Below are positions 7,259 through 15,069 of a stretch of DNA of 15,420 bases, in pieces. A program made the position numbers and the translations under genes. The notes beneath the pieces are model-generated. The model was not told the origin of the DNA. It saw only the letters and a program-made list of their open reading frames with translations, and did not search any database. The first letter of the stretch is position 1; every line of letters begins with the position of its first letter. This stretch comes from Planctomycetota bacterium (lineage in GTDB: Bacteria > Planctomycetota > PLA2 > JAEUHO01): the NCBI GenBank assembly GCA_024639415.1, contig JAHEIK010000044.1:1-15420 (forward strand). Reading direction: 5' to 3'.

Positions 7259-7743
7259 TGGAAGCTGCACAGGGCGATACGACGTCTGCGCCGGATGGGC
7301 GCATGTCGCGAGCGGAAGCGACCGCGGACTACCTCGTCTTCGAGGTGGAAGACGGACGCTACGCGCTGCCGATCGGCGATGTCCACGAGGTCTTGCCCGC
7401 ACTCGAGGTAGACCATCTGCCCGGCGATAGCGGCACGCTGCTCGGTGTCATGACGCTGCGCGGGCGCATGGTGCCCGTCGTGGACCTGCGTCGCCACCTG
7501 GGGGAGAGCGAACGGCCCGTGCGGCCGCAGGATCACTTCCTCGTGGCGGAGTGGGCCGGACGCCACCTCGTCCTTCCGTGCGATCAAGTGCTGGGCATCC
7601 AGACGCTCAGCCGGGAGGAAGACGAGGAGACGTTGACGCTCGTCCGCGGACGCGGACGCATCGCCTGGGTCGTGCGCGACGCCCAGGGACTGATCCTCGT
7701 TCCCGATCTCACCGCGGCCATGCCGGTCGAGGACGCGGCGTGA
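7258..7743 (+). CDS. cheW: CheW-type chemosensory coupling protein (first of two)
   Basis: A 161-residue single-domain CheW protein, cytoplasmic, expected to bridge the MCP and the CheA kinase. After a short unstructured N-terminus, the CheW fold runs from about residue 24 (ADYLVFEVEDGRYALPIGDVHEVLP) through the classic LLGVMTLRGRMVPVVDLRRHLG at 61-82 to the terminal DLTAAMPVEDAA. The start at ATG 7258 is chosen because GGGAGAG (7245-7251) lies six nt upstream. An upstream in-frame GTG at 7243 lacks a comparable site. The stop codon overlaps the GTG start of cheR as GTGA. It corresponds to WspB or WspD in the Wsp layout. It is the first gene of the operon, so the hairpin over its start codon could control the whole cluster. 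Confidence 0.95.
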   Translation: MEAAQGDTTSAPDGRMSRAEATADYLVFEVEDGRYALPIGDVHEVLPALEVDHLPGDSGTLLGVMTLRGRMVPVVDLRRHLGESERPVRPQDHFLVAEWAGRHLVLPCDQVLGIQTLSREEDEETLTLVRGRGRIAWVVRDAQGLILVPDLTAAMPVEDAA

Positions 7744-9203
7744 GCGCGACGTGGACAGATCCCGCCGCCGAAGCCGTGGCTCGCCTCGTGGCCGTTCGGA
7801 CGGGCTTCACGTACGCGCAGCAGTACCCCGCCAAGACCGAGGAGAGCATTCGTCGATCCATGGCGGCGCAGGGGGTGGCATCCGTCTCCGAGTACCTGGC
7901 GCTCTTGGAGCGAACGCCGCAGGCCATGGAACAGCTCATGGACGAGCTGACCATCCGTGAGACCTACTTCTTCCGCGAGCCGCGCCACTTCGAGTTCATC
8001 CGGGATCAGATTCTTCCGCAGTTGCGCGAGGCGCGCGGACACGAGCATGTGCTCCGTGCGTGGAGCGCGGGCTGTGCCTCCGGCGAGGAGGCGTACTCGC
8101 TCGCCATCCTGATGGCCCAGAGTGGCCTGAGTGACGCCGCGTCGGTGCTGGGGACCGACATCTCACAGGCCGCACTCACCACGGCGCGCGGCGGGCGCTA
8201 CCGGGACTGGTCGCTGCGCGGAGCCGGTTCGAAGTTCATGTCTTCCTGGTTCCGCGCTGCGGGCCCCGCATGGGAGTTGATCGAGCCGATCCGGCGCAAG
8301 GTCCGCTTCGCGTATCTGAACCTCTCGCTGGATGCGTGGCCCTCCCACGTCAGCGGGACTCTCGGCATGGATCTCATCCTTTGCCGCAACGTCCTCATCT
8401 ACTTCGATGCTTGGACCGTCGAGCAGGTCGCCCGCCGCCTGTGCGCTTCGCTTGCGCCCGGTGGCTGGCTGGTCACTGCATCGTCGGATCCGACGCTGGG
8501 CCGCAATGCCGGCCTCGAGCCGCACGTGACCGAGTACGGGGTCTTCTACCAGCGCCCCGTCGTGGAGCAGCGCCCCCTGCTCCACGACGCTCACGAGTCG
8601 CCTGCGCCCCCGATCAAGCCGCGGCGTGCAGCACGACAGCAGCCCGCGCGTAAGGTCCGGCGGCCCCTCGAGACGCCGGAACCTGCCTCGGCACCGCTCG
8701 CGGTGGGCGACCGGGCCCGTGCCGCGCTGCTCGCAGGAGAGTACCGGCGCGTCCTCGAGTTGATCCCCGACCTGCGCGGCGAGGCCGACGCGTGCCGTCT
8801 GCGGGTGGATGCCCTGGCGAATCACCGCGGGCCGGAAGCGGCGAGCGACGCTGCGGAGGAGGCGCTTCGGCACCACCCGCTCTCGACGGCGCTGCACTTC
8901 CGGCATGCGGTCCTGCTGTCGAGCCTCGGGCGATTGAAGGACTCAGAGCAGGCTCTGCGTCGCGTCATCTACCTCGATCGCCGACTCGCGGTGGCGCACT
9001 TCGCACTGGGAGCGCTGCACTGGCGCGGACGTCGGCTGGAGGCGGCCAGGCGCTGCTACCGGACGGCCGAGCGCATCTGCCGCGCGTCGCCGCCTGATGT
9101 GGAGTTGCCCCTGGCCGATGGCCAGTCGGCCGGCTCACTCGCGGCCGCCGCGGCGCGGCACCTCTCCGCTCTTGGAGGACAGGAGGAGGCGATCCCCGCA
9201 TGA
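7740..9203 (+). CDS. cheR: CheR methyltransferase with C-terminal TPR repeats
   Basis: A 487-residue chemoreceptor glutamate methyltransferase of the WspC type. The N-terminal helical CheR domain has TIRETYFFREPRHFEF at 71-86. The SAM-binding domain has LRAWSAGCASGEEAYSLAILM (105-125), LGTDISQAAL (137-146) and the catalytic-domain signature DLILCRNVLIYFD at 211-223, then ASLAPGGWLVTASSD. A basic, proline-rich linker of about 50 residues (275-325) leads to three or so tetratricopeptide-like helical pairs (325-450), such as RHHPLSTALHFRHAVLLSSLGRLKDSEQALRRVI. Such TPRs in WspC/FrzF-type proteins modulate methylation through partner binding. The start is GTG 7740, overlapping the cheW stop as GTGA and preceded by GAGGA at 7729-7733. 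An upstream reading-frame extension to 7551 runs inside cheW and is rejected. The stop overlaps the next gene as ATGA. Confidence 0.96.
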   Translation: MSATWTDPAAEAVARLVAVRTGFTYAQQYPAKTEESIRRSMAAQGVASVSEYLALLERTPQAMEQLMDELTIRETYFFREPRHFEFIRDQILPQLREARGHEHVLRAWSAGCASGEEAYSLAILMAQSGLSDAASVLGTDISQAALTTARGGRYRDWSLRGAGSKFMSSWFRAAGPAWELIEPIRRKVRFAYLNLSLDAWPSHVSGTLGMDLILCRNVLIYFDAWTVEQVARRLCASLAPGGWLVTASSDPTLGRNAGLEPHVTEYGVFYQRPVVEQRPLLHDAHESPAPPIKPRRAARQQPARKVRRPLETPEPASAPLAVGDRARAALLAGEYRRVLELIPDLRGEADACRLRVDALANHRGPEAASDAAEEALRHHPLSTALHFRHAVLLSSLGRLKDSEQALRRVIYLDRRLAVAHFALGALHWRGRRLEAARRCYRTAERICRASPPDVELPLADGQSAGSLAAAAARHLSALGGQEEAIPA

Positions 9204-9781
9204 GTGCGACGTCGACGGAATCCAGGCGCGAAGCGGAGCTGCAGATCCTGCGGGAGCGCGCGCGCAAGCTGGCCCAGGTGCCTGCGACCGAGGCCGAGCG
9301 CGACGCGATGCAGGAGATCGTGCGCTTCCGGCTTGGCGAGAACATGTACGCCATCGAGGCGCACTACGTGTTTGCCACGCGTTGGCTGCACGAGCTGACG
9401 CCGGTGCCGGGTGCGCCGCCCGCGTTCCTGGGCATCACGCCGCACCACGGCGGTGTGCTTCCAGTCGTCGCGCTCGACGTGCTCTTTGGGCACGCGAGCC
9501 TGGGGCTGCGTGACTTGCACCGGGTCCTTGTGATCGGCGATGGGACGGGAGAGCTCGGTCTGGCGGCGGGCAAGGACATCGAGATGGCCTGGCTCGCGGA
9601 GGGGGAACTCCTGCCGGCCGTCGACGTCGGCGACAGCGGCTCCGGCAGCATTGTCGCAGGCATGACAGAGGACGGCCTGACGCTGCTCGACGGCGCGGCC
9701 TTCCTGGCAGATCCACGGTTGATTCACGGCTCGCCCCGGACAAGGGAAGCTTCGGCGGCGGCCTCCGATGAAGGAGAGTGA
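9200..9781 (+). CDS. cheW: Second CheW-type coupling protein
   Basis: A 193-residue divergent CheW protein in the WspD position relative to cheR-TPR. A charged N-terminal helix (RREAELQILRERARKLAQVPATEAERDAM) precedes the CheW domain. The domain begins with EIVRFRLGENMYAIEAHYVFATRWLHELTPVPGAPPAFLGI and reaches GGVLPVVALDVLFGH, where the usual R-G...PV.DLR is less conserved (HHGGVLPVVALD). The C-terminus (residues 165-193) is a short disordered tail. It starts at ATG 9200 in an ATGA overlap with cheR, with the purine-rich GGAGGACAGGAGGAGG upstream. Having two CheWs in one operon is typical of Wsp/ACF systems, where the second may have a distinct partner. The short C-terminus overlaps the region of the following MCP ribosome binding site. 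Confidence 0.93.
   Translation: MSATSTESRREAELQILRERARKLAQVPATEAERDAMQEIVRFRLGENMYAIEAHYVFATRWLHELTPVPGAPPAFLGITPHHGGVLPVVALDVLFGHASLGLRDLHRVLVIGDGTGELGLAAGKDIEMAWLAEGELLPAVDVGDSGSGSIVAGMTEDGLTLLDGAAFLADPRLIHGSPRTREASAAASDEGE
9771..9776 (+). promoter_or_regulatory. Shine-Dalgarno deciding the MCP start
   Basis: AAGGAG, followed by six nt, precedes ATG 9783. An ATG five codons earlier (9768) is in frame but sits before this Shine-Dalgarno and has no comparable site, so 9783 is the preferred start. Confidence 0.75.
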
Positions 9782-9782
9782 G

Positions 9783-11714
9783 ATGAGGGCAGTCAAGGAG
9801 AAGATCCAGCGCAGCCTGATGACGAAGATGCTCGCGGGCGGATTGACGACAGTCCTGCTCCTCGGCGTGAGCTGGCACGTCATCGGCGGCCTGCTGCGGG
9901 ATGCCGAGAACCACCAGGTGGAGCTCACGGAGGCCGTGCTCGAGGTCGAGTTGGCGATGCTGCAGGTGCGCCGCGCCGAGAAGGACACGCTCGCCCGCGA
10001 CGTGAAGTCGGAGGAGTTCTACAGCACCGGGCGCTCCACGTACCTGGGCAAGCACGAGAAGGCGCTCTCGACGCTCTACCGGCGCGTCGATCACCTGCGC
10101 GGCTGGGCAGACTCGATGCCCGCCAAGACGTCCGCGCTGGAGACGGCGATCAACGCCTACGCCAGCGCTTTCGCGCATCTCATCGAAGCGCGCCGGAAGC
10201 TCGGTCACGGGGCCTTCGGTCTGCTCGGCGCCCTGCGCACGGAGCAGTTGGAGCTCACCGAGGGTGGCACGCGCGACCAGAACGCGAGTTTCGCAGCCGC
10301 CATCGACTCGATGGAGCACGTGGCCACGCAATACCTGCTCACCGAGCGTGCGGCAGACGGCAAGAAGCTGATGTCGGAGATCGATGCCGCGCTCGTGCTT
10401 GTGCGCGCCGAGGACGACAAGACCAAGAGCGCCAAGCTCCTCGGAGACCTCGAGGCGTTCCGACGTGATGCGGATGCGATCTTGAGACTGCAGGAGACGA
10501 TCGGTCTGAGCGAGGACAAGGGCCTTCGTGGGGAGATGCGCTCCGCGATCCACAACCTGGCGCCCCTGCTGGACGAGACGCACGGCCGCGCGGTGCAGCT
10601 CGCAGGGGAAGCACACGACACACAAGACATGGCAGGGATCATCCTGCTCCTCGCCGGCCTGATCGGTGCGGGCCTCGCGTTCTTCTTCTTCGCACGCTCC
10701 CTGACGCGGCCGATCGAGCGACTGCGCGACGCCGCCCACGAGCTGGGTTCGGGCAACCTCGACGCGACTGTGGACGTCGAGTCCAACGACGAGATCGGCG
10801 AGTTGGCAGGAGCCTTCCGCAGGATGGCGACCAACCTGAGCACGGCCGAGGCCGAGCGCAACAGCATCTTCTCCGGGATCACGGAGACGACCTCCCGACT
10901 CGCCGCGGCGAGCTCGGAGATCCTTGCTGCGACGACGCAGCAATCGGCCGGCTCCGAGGAGCAGGCTGCGGCCGTCTCCCAGACCGTCGCAACGATCGAC
11001 GAGGTGCTGCATGCTGCCGAGGAAGGTGCCCAGCGCGCGACGGAGGTGACCGATGCCTCCAAGCAGTCGGTGGAGAACTCGCGTGACGGCACGCAGGCCG
11101 TGGAAGCCACCATCGAGCGGATGCGCAAGGTGAAGGAGCGCTCCGAGGAACTCTCCGCCGGGATCCTCGAGCTCGATGGGCGTGCGGAGTCCATCGGCGT
11201 GATCATCGCCACGGTCAACGACATCGCCGAGCAGACCAACCTCCTGGCGCTGAACGCGGCCATCGAAGCCTCCCGTGCCGGCGAGCATGGAAAGGGCTTC
11301 GCAGTCGTGGCGGCGGAGGTCCGCGCGCTGGCCGATGAGTGCAAGAAGGCGACGTCGCAGGTGCGCGATCTTCTCGGGGAGGTCCAGCGCTCTACGCGCT
11401 TGGCCGTGACGCGAACCCGCGAGTCGGTCGACGGAGCCAACGACGCCATGGCGTCCGCCGAACAGACTGGCGAGACGATCCACACGCTGGAGAGGGCCCT
11501 CTCGGGCCAGTCCCAGGTGGCGGCGCAGATCAACGCGTCGGCGCGCCAGCAGGCGATCGGCATCAAGCAGATCAACGAGGCCATGCGCAGCATCGACCAG
11601 GTGACGCGCCAGAACGTGGACTCCAACCGCCAGACGCAGCGCGCCATGGAGGACCTGAGTGCGCTGGGCGACAGGTTGCGTCAGCTCGTCGGCGCCAACG
11701 GACAGGAAAGCTAG
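9783..11714 (+). CDS. Methyl-accepting chemotaxis protein with a helical periplasmic sensor (HBM-like)
   Basis: A 643-residue chemoreceptor. TM1 is about residues 18-38 (AGGLTTVLLLGVSWHVIGGLL), TM2 about 284-303 (GIILLLAGLIGAGLAFFFFA), giving a periplasmic sensor of about 245 residues, longer than a four-helix bundle. Its start, MLQVRRAEKDTLARD (59-73), matches the 'R..EKd' element typical of helical bimodular (HBM) sensors, known to bind organic acids such as TCA intermediates in McpS. A HAMP domain follows (about 304-357, with RPIERLRDAAHELGSGNL and the NDEIGEL turn). The signalling hairpin has the canonical tip VNDIAEQTNLLALNAAIEASRAGEHGKGFAVVAAEVRALAD at 478-517. No C-terminal CheR-binding pentapeptide is present (ends GANGQES), consistent with the TPR-type CheR in this operon. 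ATG 9783 is favoured over 9768 by its Shine-Dalgarno. Its stop is six nt from the cheA start. Confidence 0.96.
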   Translation: MRAVKEKIQRSLMTKMLAGGLTTVLLLGVSWHVIGGLLRDAENHQVELTEAVLEVELAMLQVRRAEKDTLARDVKSEEFYSTGRSTYLGKHEKALSTLYRRVDHLRGWADSMPAKTSALETAINAYASAFAHLIEARRKLGHGAFGLLGALRTEQLELTEGGTRDQNASFAAAIDSMEHVATQYLLTERAADGKKLMSEIDAALVLVRAEDDKTKSAKLLGDLEAFRRDADAILRLQETIGLSEDKGLRGEMRSAIHNLAPLLDETHGRAVQLAGEAHDTQDMAGIILLLAGLIGAGLAFFFFARSLTRPIERLRDAAHELGSGNLDATVDVESNDEIGELAGAFRRMATNLSTAEAERNSIFSGITETTSRLAAASSEILAATTQQSAGSEEQAAAVSQTVATIDEVLHAAEEGAQRATEVTDASKQSVENSRDGTQAVEATIERMRKVKERSEELSAGILELDGRAESIGVIIATVNDIAEQTNLLALNAAIEASRAGEHGKGFAVVAAEVRALADECKKATSQVRDLLGEVQRSTRLAVTRTRESVDGANDAMASAEQTGETIHTLERALSGQSQVAAQINASARQQAIGIKQINEAMRSIDQVTRQNVDSNRQTQRAMEDLSALGDRLRQLVGANGQES

Positions 11715-11720
11715 TACGTC

Positions 11721-14003
11721 ATGAATCGCGAGGAGCTAGGACGGCGTCTGATGGTCAGCTTCCTCGGCGAAGCCGAGGACCGCATCGATGCCATCAACGA
11801 AGACTTGCTCGCTCTCGAACGTGATGATGAGAGTTCTCGCGCCGCGGCCGTGCAGCGCCTCTTCCGCTCTTCCCACAGCCTGAAGGGCGCTGCACGTGCC
11901 GTTGGCATCGGATCGATCGAGACGCTCTGCCACCGGATGGAGGAGCTCCTCGCGGGGGTCCGCGACGGCCAGCGGCCACTGGACCCCTCGCTGACGGGGC
12001 TCTTCTTTGCGACCGTGGACCAGGTTCAGATGGTCGCGGGCAGGCTGCAGGCCGGTGAAGGCGAGGACGCAGACGGAGCCACGGTGTTGATCGCGCGGCT
12101 GGATGCGGCGCTGGCGGGGGAGGCCGTGCCTGCACCCGCAGCGTGTGAAGCCAACGGCAGCAACGGCTCGACGGCGCCCACGCCCACGCAAAGCAATGGG
12201 ACCGTCGACCCTGTGAGGGTCGCGACGAACGGCTCGTCGCCGTCGGCAGAACCGTCTGCGTCTACACCGGTCGTACCGGAGGTCGTCGCCTCGGAGGCGC
12301 CGGGACCTTCCGACGCGGGAGCCGACGGGCCCGCGACGCTGCGTGTGGCGACGGAACGCCTCGAGAGCCTGCTGAGTGAGAGCGGAGAACTCGTCCTCGC
12401 CCATCGCCGCGTGGACCACCGCGTGCGTGATCTCTCCGAAATCACGGAGCAGATGAAGCGTTACGACGGCGTGCTGCGGGGCGGTGGGGACGGAAGCACC
12501 GGAGCGGTGCGCTGGCAGCAGGTACTGCGCAGCCTCGAGGGCATCGTCGAGGACCTCCGGCGTGACGAGCGCAGCCTCGGCCGCGTTGCCGGTCGACTCA
12601 ACCGCACGGCGCAAGCCGTGCGGATGACGTCCTTCGCCTCCGCGTGTCGCGGACTCGCGCGTGCCGCGCGCGACGTGGCGACCGAAGAAGGCAAGCGCGT
12701 GGACCTGCACGTACGGGGAGGCGACGTCGAGCTTGACCGCTTCGTCGTCGAGCGGCTTCGTGATCCGCTGCTGCATCTCGTCCGCAACGCCCTCAGCCAC
12801 GGCATCGAGACCGTGGAGCAGCGTGAGCGAGCGGGCAAGGAGCCGACGGGGACGGTCGTCCTCACCGCCGCCCTGCGTGGGGATACCGTCCAGATCACCG
12901 TCGAGGACGACGGCCGCGGCATCGACCACGACGTGCTGCGCTCCCGCGCCGCCCAGATGGGGGTCTCGGTACCCGACGACGACCGGTTCCTGGAGCAGAT
13001 CGTCTTCCACGCCGGGTTCACGACCGCCGCGCGAACCACGCGCTTCTCGGGACGCGGCGTCGGTCTGGACGTCGTCAAGGCGGAGGTCGAGGCCCTGCAC
13101 GGCTCGATCGACCTGCACTCCCGCCCCGGTGCGGGCTGCAACTTCGCCCTGACGGTACCCCTGACGCTCACGGCGATCCACGCGCTGCTCGTCGGCTGCG
13201 CCGGCCGAGACTTCGCGTTGCCGAGCGCCACGGTGACCGGCTTGGTCCGCATCGCTGCGGAAGACGTGCGGGACCTGCCTACGGGGAAGGCCCTGCATCA
13301 CGGCGATCGCCTCTTGCCGCTGCGCTTCCTGGCGCCGTTGCTCGGGCTCGGCACTGCGCCCGCGTTCCCGGCAGGTGGCCGGCTGCCCGTGGCGATCGTG
13401 GGCAACACGGGCGCGGAGGTCGCGCTCGTCGTGGATTCACTGCAGACCGAGACCGAGATCCTCGTGAAGGAACTCGGCTCGCGACTGCAGGGGCTCGAGT
13501 TCGTGTCAGGGGCCACCATCCTGGAGAGCGGCAAGATCGCCCTGATCCTGAACGCGCCGGCGATGGCGCGCAGTCAGGACGGCCGGAGCCAGGTGCCCTC
13601 GCTGGGGCCGGTTGCCGGCGAGGAGGACGAGGCCGTTCAGGGCAAGCGCCTGCTCGTGGCAGACGACTCCGTCACCACACGCATGTTGATCATGGGCGTG
13701 CTCGAAGAGGCGGGCTACGAGGTCACGCCGGTGCCCGACGGGATGGCGGCCTGGGAGCGTCTCCAGCGAGAGAGCTTCGATCTGGTCGTGTCGGACGTCG
13801 AGATGCCGCGCATGGATGGTTTCGGCCTCACGGAGCGTGTGCGATCGTCTTCGGATCACCGCGACCTGCCCGTAATCCTCGTGACCGGACTGGAAAAGGA
13901 AGAACAGCGTCTGCGGGGGCTGGCGGTCGGAGCCAGCGCCTATTTGGTCAAGAGCGGGTTCGAGAGCCACAGCCTGCTTGAGACGATCGAGGAGTACATC
14001 TGA
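11721..14003 (+). CDS. cheA: Hybrid chemosensory histidine kinase CheA with fused receiver domain
   Basis: A 760-residue CheA-type kinase plus response-regulator receiver, like WspE and FrzE. The HPt (P1) domain has the phosphorylated His52 in SHSLKGAARAV. A Pro/Ala/Gly/Ser-rich linker (about 135-205) replaces the usual P2 domain. The dimerisation region (205-320) includes TLRVATERLESLLSESGELV. The HATPase has N-box HLVRNALSHGIE (N356, H360), the G1 motif DDGRGID (396-402) and GRGVGLDVVKAEVEALHG. A CheW-like P5 domain spans about 475-615. The receiver (642-758) has acidic D648-D649, phospho-acceptor D692 in VVSDVEMPRMDG, conserved T722 and K744, so it appears phosphorylatable. AGGAAAG upstream is at a slightly long distance. 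The stop TGA is 2 nt before cheB. Like WspE, kinase and a receiver (sink or output) are in one chain. Confidence 0.97.
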   Translation: MNREELGRRLMVSFLGEAEDRIDAINEDLLALERDDESSRAAAVQRLFRSSHSLKGAARAVGIGSIETLCHRMEELLAGVRDGQRPLDPSLTGLFFATVDQVQMVAGRLQAGEGEDADGATVLIARLDAALAGEAVPAPAACEANGSNGSTAPTPTQSNGTVDPVRVATNGSSPSAEPSASTPVVPEVVASEAPGPSDAGADGPATLRVATERLESLLSESGELVLAHRRVDHRVRDLSEITEQMKRYDGVLRGGGDGSTGAVRWQQVLRSLEGIVEDLRRDERSLGRVAGRLNRTAQAVRMTSFASACRGLARAARDVATEEGKRVDLHVRGGDVELDRFVVERLRDPLLHLVRNALSHGIETVEQRERAGKEPTGTVVLTAALRGDTVQITVEDDGRGIDHDVLRSRAAQMGVSVPDDDRFLEQIVFHAGFTTAARTTRFSGRGVGLDVVKAEVEALHGSIDLHSRPGAGCNFALTVPLTLTAIHALLVGCAGRDFALPSATVTGLVRIAAEDVRDLPTGKALHHGDRLLPLRFLAPLLGLGTAPAFPAGGRLPVAIVGNTGAEVALVVDSLQTETEILVKELGSRLQGLEFVSGATILESGKIALILNAPAMARSQDGRSQVPSLGPVAGEEDEAVQGKRLLVADDSVTTRMLIMGVLEEAGYEVTPVPDGMAAWERLQRESFDLVVSDVEMPRMDGFGLTERVRSSSDHRDLPVILVTGLEKEEQRLRGLAVGASAYLVKSGFESHSLLETIEEYI

Positions 14004-14005
14004 GC

Positions 14006-15046
14006 ATGGCGGAGGTCCGACGAGTCCTGGTCGTCGACGACTCGCAGACGACGCGCGCGATGCTGAGCGCGGTGATCGAGGACCATCCCCAACTCACCGT
14101 CGTGGCGGAGGCGCGCAACGGACGCGAAGCCGTCGAGGTCGTGTTGCGGCGCAGGCCGGACATCGTCACGATGGATGTGCGCATGCCCGGCATGGATGGG
14201 ATCGAGGCCACCGAGCTGATCATGAGCAAGCAGCCCACGCCCATCGTGATCGTCGCGGGTGCCGCCAGGGACGCCGAGGTGCGCGCCTCCCTGGAGGCGA
14301 TGGAACTCGGAGCCCTGGCCGTGCTTCCCAAGCCGCGTGGTCCCCTTGCCCCTGAGTTCCAGACGGACTGTGCGGCACTGCAGCGCACGCTCGTCGCGCT
14401 GTCGGACGTGCGCGTCGTCACACGCAGGCCCACGCGGCGACCCACCCAGGGTTCCACGCCCGCGGGGGGGGCGAGCAAGGCCGCATCAGCCGCAGTGGCC
14501 CTCGCAGCGTCGACGGGCGGACCGTGCGTGCTGCGCCAGATCCTCGGTGACCTGCCGGGCGATCTTGCGGCACCGGTACTCGTCGTGCAGCACATCGCCC
14601 CGGGGTTCGTCGACGGACTGGCGGCGTGGCTGGACGAGGCGGCAGAACTGAGCGTCTCCGTGGCGCGGGCCGACGCGCCGCTGGAGCCGGGCAACGTGTA
14701 CGTCGCGCCGGACGGACGGCATCTGGGCGTCGACCGCGGGCGGGTGAAGCTGGACGCCAGTCCGCCGATCGGCCGCTTCCGCCCGTCGGCTGACTTCCTG
14801 TTCGAGTCCGCTGCCCGCGAGTTCGGGCGCGACTTGTTCGCCGGCATCCTCACGGGGATGGGGCAGGACGGTGTCGCGGGCCTGGAGGTCGTGCGGGACC
14901 GGGGCGGTGATGCCGTGGCGCAGGACGAGGCCACCTCCGTCGTGTACGGGATGCCCCGTGAAGCCGCGCGTCGGCGGCTCGTGCGAGCGAGCCTGGAGCC
15001 GGCGGAGATCGCCAGGGCCATCCGCTTGGCCGTGCGCGCGAACTAG
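14006..15046 (+). CDS. cheB: CheB chemoreceptor methylesterase/deamidase
   Basis: A 346-residue CheB with a receiver and a catalytic domain. The receiver has D11-D12, phospho-acceptor D57 in TMDVRMPGMDG and K109 in LPKP. The conserved Thr/Ser position after the fourth strand (VIVAG, residue 84) is alanine, a departure from the typical receiver. A flexible linker (about 135-165) contains a G8 tract. The methylesterase domain has the Ser-His-Asp triad: S169 in ALAASTGGP, H196 in VVQHIAPGF and D288 in LTGMGQDG. It removes methyl groups from the receptor under control of the kinase. The ATG starts 2 nt after the cheA stop, with GAGGAG upstream at 13989-13994. It is the last gene of the operon visible; a tandem-repeat array begins 24 bp after its stop. 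It corresponds to WspF. Confidence 0.97.
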   Translation: MAEVRRVLVVDDSQTTRAMLSAVIEDHPQLTVVAEARNGREAVEVVLRRRPDIVTMDVRMPGMDGIEATELIMSKQPTPIVIVAGAARDAEVRASLEAMELGALAVLPKPRGPLAPEFQTDCAALQRTLVALSDVRVVTRRPTRRPTQGSTPAGGASKAASAAVALAASTGGPCVLRQILGDLPGDLAAPVLVVQHIAPGFVDGLAAWLDEAAELSVSVARADAPLEPGNVYVAPDGRHLGVDRGRVKLDASPPIGRFRPSADFLFESAAREFGRDLFAGILTGMGQDGVAGLEVVRDRGGDAVAQDEATSVVYGMPREAARRRLVRASLEPAEIARAIRLAVRAN

Positions 15047-15069
15047 GGTCCCGGAGAAGAGACGAGATG

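Noticed and set aside
9435..11483. A 682-residue open frame antisense to the second cheW and the MCP
   Set aside because: It is a shadow of high-GC coding sequence, is repetitive in Arg/Leu/His/Gly, and shows no domain signature.
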